DNA of 64,000 nucleotides, taken from Campylobacter concisus. Lineage in GTDB: Bacteria; Campylobacterota; Campylobacteria; Campylobacterales; Campylobacteraceae. The stretch lies in NCBI RefSeq assembly GCF_902460845.1, contig NZ_CABPVS010000004.1:1-64000 (forward strand). The letters run 5' to 3'. Below are positions 59,988-64,000 of the stretch, piece by piece. Positions within the stretch are counted from its first letter, which is position 1, and each line of letters begins with the position of its first letter. The translations under genes were made by a program, and so were the position numbers. The notes beneath the pieces are model-generated. The model worked only from the letters and a program-made list of their open reading frames with translations. It did not search any database and had not been told where the DNA came from.

Positions 59988-61382
59988 TTAAAATGATAGT
60001 AAAAATACAAATATATGGTGGCTTATAAGACCTAAAATAGCTGGCACGCTACATCTTTTAATGAGCGAAAGCGGGCTAATGTGAAGCATGCCTGAAATGG
60101 CTACCACTACACCAGAGACAGGTGAAAGTGGTCTAGCTATTGTGGAGGCTTGATGCATAGGAAGCACGAGCATAACAGAGTTGATGTTTAAGCTCTTAGC
60201 TATATTTGGCACCATGTTTAAAAGCGGATAAAAGCTTGCACCATTTGAGCCAGCTATGATTGTAACGATGGTTGTTATAAATACAAAAAGTATAGACATG
60301 CCAAGCCCTCCAAAGCCTATGCTTTTTGCCAAATTTACAATAGCATCAAGCATGCCAAGAGCCTTAAAACCCTCAGCAAATATACCAGCTGCTACAACTA
60401 GCATAACAACACCGCTCAAGCTTTTTGCCATGGCATTAAAAAATACTTTTAGCCCTTCACCAAGCTTTTCAAAGCTAAATTTATGTCTAAATGCTTCAAA
60501 AACCATAGCAATTATCATAGAAAGGATTATGACGCTTGATATGTTTAGTTTTATAGTTTTTAAACAATATGGCGAAAAAACTACTACTAAAATCATCGGT
60601 AAAAATGGTAAAAGAGCATAGATCATAGGTGCTTGCTCTTTTGGAACATCCACCTTATCGTCAAAACTAATACTCTCTCCTATATGCTCGCTACAAACCC
60701 AACCTTCTTTTTTGTCTAAGTATCTATTCCAAAGAACTAATGCAATGCCGATCACGAGCACAGTTGGAAGAGCCGCTGGAATTTTATAGATAAAAACATA
60801 ATCAAGCACCTCAAGTTCAGTTGCTTTTGCAGCAGCAGCTGTCGATGAGCCAAGAAGTACCATTGAGCTAGCTCCGCTCATCGCACAAATACTACCAACG
60901 CTTAGTTTATTTAGTCCTAGTGATATAAGAACTGGTCCAAGAAGTGCAAGACAAAGCACGCCAAGTCCAACTGCGCTGGTTATTACCATGCTTATAAGTT
61001 TTGCTACGCAAAAAGCTATGAATATCATAAAATATGGGCTTTTTATGGCTTTAAACCTTTTTGTGGCGATGCCCACAAAGGTTTGATTTGCTCCAATATG
61101 GGTCATATAACTTGCAAAACCGACCATTAACATGATTAAAAGTCCAAGTTGTGAAAAATTATTTGAGAGCATATAGCGGATAAACTCAACTACATCCAGT
61201 AAGGAATTTCCAGTGCTCTTTACCTTTTCTGGTAAAAATTTTCCCGTATCAAGAATGACCGAAGAGACAAGCATGATAACACCAGATAGTAAAAGCACGA
61301 AAGTGGCGTATTTGCCTTTTAAAATCGCCCAGCCTACGACAAAAAGCGTAAGTAGAGCTATGATTAGACCAAGAGTATGCAT
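59988..61382 (-). CDS. dcuC: DcuC-family C4-dicarboxylate transporter
   Basis: A 464-residue inner-membrane carrier with about 12-14 helices. The MSGASSMVLLGSSTAAAA and LPMHQASTIARPLSPVSG blocks and ANQTFVGIATKRFKA are DcuC features. DcuC exports succinate in anaerobic fumarate respiration. The gene is 9 bases from pepF, so they probably share a transcript. Confidence 0.88.
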   Translation of the reverse strand: MHTLGLIIALLTLFVVGWAILKGKYATFVLLLSGVIMLVSSVILDTGKFLPEKVKSTGNSLLDVVEFIRYMLSNNFSQLGLLIMLMVGFASYMTHIGANQTFVGIATKRFKAIKSPYFMIFIAFCVAKLISMVITSAVGLGVLCLALLGPVLISLGLNKLSVGSICAMSGASSMVLLGSSTAAAAKATELEVLDYVFIYKIPAALPTVLVIGIALVLWNRYLDKKEGWVCSEHIGESISFDDKVDVPKEQAPMIYALLPFLPMILVVVFSPYCLKTIKLNISSVIILSMIIAMVFEAFRHKFSFEKLGEGLKVFFNAMAKSLSGVVMLVVAAGIFAEGFKALGMLDAIVNLAKSIGFGGLGMSILFVFITTIVTIIAGSNGASFYPLLNMVPNIAKSLNINSVMLVLPMHQASTIARPLSPVSGVVVAISGMLHISPLSLIKRCSVPAILGLISHHIFVFLLSF

Positions 61383-61706
61383 TTTTGCTCCTTATTAAGA
61401 TATTTAAAAACCAGAATACAAAAATCAAAAATACACTTAAAATATAAAAAATAATATTTATATGCTTGCAATTATACTACTTGTTATATTGAAATTTCGC
61501 TTTTATTTATAAAAATATTATTAATTTTATAAATGAGATTGCTACTTTTATGGCTAAGATGCAAAAGATAAATATAAAAATTTTAATATTAAGTACGACT
61601 ATTGTAGTGTTGTTTAAAGCCAATCAAAATATGCAAAATATAAAAGGATGTAAATATTTGGTTTGGTGAATATTCAAATAATGCCAGTAGCAACTTATTT
61701 TAGTAT
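61383..61706. other. Intergenic region, 324 bases
   Basis: Very A/T-rich with no gene or strong hairpin. It should hold the dcuC promoter on the minus strand and the end of the ywqK-like gene. A sharp GC rise occurs at about 61700, where the next gene begins. Confidence 0.6.
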
Positions 61707-62852
61707 TTACTCCCTCGGCAGTCCGTTTTTATCAGACTTATCGCTGATTAGCCTACCCGATTCGTCGTATTTTTTGGCGCGGATGAGCCTGCCGCGCTCA
61801 AATTCGCCCTCGGCTTCGAGCATTCCGTTTGCGTAGTAGTGTTTCGCCGTGCCGACCTCCAGCCCGTCCTCAAACATCACCCTGGCTTTTAGCTTGCCGT
61901 TTTCGTGATACTCCTCGTATAGCCCGTGATAGCGCCCGTTTTTAAACATCACTTTTGCAGCCAGCGCCCCGCTCTCGTAGTAGTCCAGCCCCGCGCCTGT
62001 TTGGCGGCCGTCTTTATACTCGTATTCGCCTCTGAGCTTGCCGCTTGGGTAGTATTCGCGCGCGACGCCGTCCTTTTCGCCGTCTTTATAGTTTTCTACC
62101 ACGCGCGTTTTACCGTTTTGGTAATATCGCTTCCAAACGCCGTTTTTGCGGTCGTTTTTGTATTCGCCCGTCTCCTCCACGGCGCCGCTTTCATAGTACC
62201 ATTTTTCCGTGCCTTCTCGCTTGCCGTCCTTATACGTTCGCACGCCGCGGATCTTGCCGCTTTTGTAATAGTCGAAGTCCTCGCCGTTTCGCAGTCCTCC
62301 GACATAGGGGCTGCGTGCGCTAACCTCGCCGCTAACGTAATAGTCGGTAAATACGCCCTCTCGCCTGTCCGCCTTGTAGGTGCCCTCCTGCTTTAACGCG
62401 CCCCCCTCGTCAAAATAGTAGCGGCGGTAGCGCCCGTCGCGGACGCCGTTTTTGTATTCGCTCTCGCCCATCAGCGCGCCGCTATCTGCGTGATAGTGCT
62501 TCGCCATGCCCTCGCGGACGCCGTTTTTTAGGGGATATTCGTTTGAGGGCTTGTCCCTACCGTCAAAATAGTCTCGATATCGCACCGCCGCACCGCCCTG
62601 CACATCTATCTCGCGTATAAGCGTGGGTGGCAGAGGCTTTAGCCTCGGATAGACAATGCCCATCGCATTTACGTCATATAGGTCCTCGACGCTGTAACGA
62701 AGCATCTTTAACGTGCCGTCGTAGGGCTTGCCTTTTACGTAGTAAAGCCCGTTTTTTAGGCTCGCTTCGGGCTTCATTACGATTTTTGGCTCTAATGCCT
62801 GCGCTCCGACGGCTAGAAGCGGAAGTAAAAATAGAAATTTTAGGATTTTCAT
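61707..62852 (-). CDS. YwqK/MORN-like repeat protein, exported
   Basis: A 381-residue protein with a signal peptide (1-19) and 11 repeats of about 23 residues built on YYxSGKLxxExxYKDGxxxG, the YwqK (MORN-like) pattern: HYHADSGAL, YYFDEGGAL, YYVSGEV, YYKSGKI, YYESGAV, YYQNGKT, YYPSGKL, YYESGAL, EYHENGKL, YYANGML, YDESGRL. Such domains are called toxin-antitoxin YwqK in some databases, but no toxin gene is adjacent and the export signal points to an envelope role. GC is about 58 percent in 61981-62040, far above the window's usual A/T-rich genes, suggesting recent transfer. Confidence 0.85.
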   Translation of the reverse strand: MKILKFLFLLPLLAVGAQALEPKIVMKPEASLKNGLYYVKGKPYDGTLKMLRYSVEDLYDVNAMGIVYPRLKPLPPTLIREIDVQGGAAVRYRDYFDGRDKPSNEYPLKNGVREGMAKHYHADSGALMGESEYKNGVRDGRYRRYYFDEGGALKQEGTYKADRREGVFTDYYVSGEVSARSPYVGGLRNGEDFDYYKSGKIRGVRTYKDGKREGTEKWYYESGAVEETGEYKNDRKNGVWKRYYQNGKTRVVENYKDGEKDGVAREYYPSGKLRGEYEYKDGRQTGAGLDYYESGALAAKVMFKNGRYHGLYEEYHENGKLKARVMFEDGLEVGTAKHYYANGMLEAEGEFERGRLIRAKKYDESGRLISDKSDKNGLPRE

Positions 62853-62958
62853 GGTTCTCCTGCTTTGTTTGATTTAGGTAATTTTAAAATTTGAAATTAA
62901 ATTTAAGGTGAAGGCACGGTTATTTCGGATGAGTTAAATTTGAAGGCTCACATCAAAT

Positions 62959-63465
62959 TTAGCTGTCTTTTAGTGCTTGGGCGACGACCTTCCACTCTTG
63001 CATGAGCCTTTCAAAGCTAAAATTTGCATTTGCCGAACTAGTCGAGGGTAGTTTGACGGGTTCTTTACCCGTTGCGTTTAAAATTTGAGTTTTTAGGTAT
63101 TTTTCGCAGATTTCGTGCGCCTTACCGCCGTTTGAGTAAACTTGCGCTATGCGCGCTCCGCTAAAAATCGGCTCCAAATTTGCAGGCTCAACGGCGGTCA
63201 TTTTAGCATCGCTCGAGCCCTTTATCTCGCACGAGATCGCAGCGTCGTAGATAGCGATACGGTGAGCGAGTAGAAAATCTATCTTTTCATCCGTGCTTCC
63301 TGGTAACGGAGCGTTTAAAATCCCGGCCAGCACCCGCCAGAAACGATTTTGCGGATTTGCGTAGTAAAAGCTAAATTTACGAGAAACGACGGAAGGGAAG
63401 GATCCGAGGATTAAAATTTTAGAGTTTTTATCAAAAATCGGTTTAAATGGACTAATTTGATTCAT
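62959..63465 (-). CDS. DNA-deoxyinosine glycosylase (UDG superfamily family 6)
   Basis: A 168-residue uracil-DNA-glycosylase-fold protein. ILILGSFPSVVSRK (about 17-30) and YYANPQNRFWRVL (about 34-46) are the catalytic-pocket motifs of hypoxanthine-DNA glycosylases, with LPSTSSANANFSFERLMQEW at the end. It removes deaminated adenine (hypoxanthine) from DNA. Single gene. Confidence 0.85.
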   Translation of the reverse strand: MNQISPFKPIFDKNSKILILGSFPSVVSRKFSFYYANPQNRFWRVLAGILNAPLPGSTDEKIDFLLAHRIAIYDAAISCEIKGSSDAKMTAVEPANLEPIFSGARIAQVYSNGGKAHEICEKYLKTQILNATGKEPVKLPSTSSANANFSFERLMQEWKVVAQALKDS

Positions 63466-63517
63466 CTATCTCTTTTAAAATTTTAGCCATTTAAACCATT
63501 TATTATTTTATAAGAAG

Positions 63518-64000
63518 TTACTCTTTTTGATTTGGATTATTTGAAATTTTATCGTTAATCATCTTTTTCGCATTCATTGCAATATCGGTGATTTTCTTAT
63601 TAGAGTCACTTAAAATTTCTTGTATTCTAGCCGAATCATCTTTTTTAAATATTTTTAAATTTTCGCTAAAGTCCTCATCATTAATGTCAAAATAAGCGAC
63701 TGATTCAAAAGATAGTTTTGAGGCTATTAGGACTTGTGGAAATGCATTTTTGTAAGAATTATAGCTTTTAACCTCAGCATTGTAGCTCTCACGTTTATTT
63801 AGGAGTTCGCTCTCGATTTTTTCTAACTGCGACATTAGCATTTGATATGTTTCGTTAGCCTTTAGTTCCGGAAAGGCTTGAGCCAAAGCAGCTACTTTTG
63901 CGACTCCATTTCCAGAAACGCCAAGTTGAATCATTTGTTCGCTACTTGCATAATCTTTGGCTATATCTATTATTTGATTTGATAGATCTAAACGTTTTTT
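63518..64000 (-). CDS. lemA: LemA family protein (partial, runs off right edge)
   Basis: The coding frame is open to the last base: before the internal Met at 63934 the strand reads KRLDLSNQIIDIAKDYASSEQ, the LemA region that precedes the first visible ATG, so the gene extends beyond 64000 and lacks its N-terminal membrane helix here. Visible LemA hallmarks are FPELKANETYQMLMSQLEKIE and YNAEVKSYNSYKNAFPQVLIA. LemA proteins are small bitopic membrane proteins whose molecular role is unclear. Confidence 0.85.
   Translation of the reverse strand, partial: KKRLDLSNQIIDIAKDYASSEQMIQLGVSGNGVAKVAALAQAFPELKANETYQMLMSQLEKIESELLNKRESYNAEVKSYNSYKNAFPQVLIASKLSFESVAYFDINDEDFSENLKIFKKDDSARIQEILSDSNKKITDIAMNAKKMINDKISNNPNQKE

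Noticed and set aside
61926-62396. Long plus-strand open frame opposite the YwqK-like gene
   Set aside because: It mirrors a GC-rich repeat gene; no ribosome site, and the composition is that of an antisense frame.

Overview
The window is chromosomal DNA of a low-GC member of the Campylobacterota, almost certainly genus Campylobacter and most like C. concisus (species is inference, no search was possible). The reasons are the full pseudaminic acid (pse) pathway beside a motility accessory factor and a sigma28-driven flagellin gene, menaquinone synthesis by the futalosine route (mqnD), a XerH-type single recombinase, an N-glycosylated CgpA-like protein with several D/E-x-N-x-S/T sequons, the recA-eno-ftsB-cgpA gene order, a selenocysteine tRNA, and Campylobacter-type mod genes. 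Genes are densely packed with many ATGA or TAATG overlaps. No rRNA, CRISPR array, IS element or prophage was seen.

Layout. 0-2 kb: an N-terminally deleted Rrf2 regulator, a small acidic protein and an NFACT (RqcH-like) gene. 2.1-5.7 kb: a Fur-box-controlled TonB-dependent siderophore receptor with patchy GC, then leuC. 6-11.4 kb: SemiSWEET, a DUF7832-like protein, mobA-pldA, and a GntP permease overlapping glycerate kinase. 11.6-20.5 kb, all minus: xerH, then the strings recA-eno-ftsB-like-cgpA and mqnD-fliQ-murB, then nicotinate phosphoribosyltransferase. 20.5-30.1 kb: a two-gene Mo/W-type ABC transporter with no ATPase, tRNA-Sec, a BON lipoprotein with a probable ATT start, the mlaA-mlaC-RND lipid transport operon, and modE-modA-TOBE-modC-modB.

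30.1-41 kb: a redoxin paired with a large methyltransferase, cysQ-gltA-antiporter, crcB-bioB and topA. Two long non-coding stretches here (36.04-36.71 and 37.9-38.8 kb) hold an unnamed family of diverged hairpin repeats and a decayed leucine-rich-repeat gene. 41-50.1 kb is the flagellar glycosylation locus: flagellin, with a scar of a second flagellin 3' end just downstream, converging on maf-pseI-H-G-F-C-B. 50.3-64 kb: dcd, a DUF3737 beta-helix protein, accB-accC, a MATE pump, a CsgG/DUF4810/DUF799 triple-lipoprotein cassette, EamA and a short Sua5-like protein, an M3 peptidase, DcuC, a GC-rich 11-repeat YwqK protein, a deoxyinosine DNA glycosylase, and a lemA gene cut by the right edge.

How the parts fit. 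Mo/W uptake (two systems), MobA and tRNA-Sec are what a cell needs to make selenocysteine/molybdopterin formate dehydrogenase; DcuC and menaquinone fit anaerobic or microaerobic respiration. PseB to PseI make CMP-pseudaminic acid, which Maf is expected to put on the flagellin encoded next door. MlaA, MlaC and the RND protein, PldA, and the CsgG cassette are all envelope maintenance functions. The least explained items are the hairpin repeat family, the ATPase-less transporter, the CsgG lipoprotein cassette and the flagellin scar.
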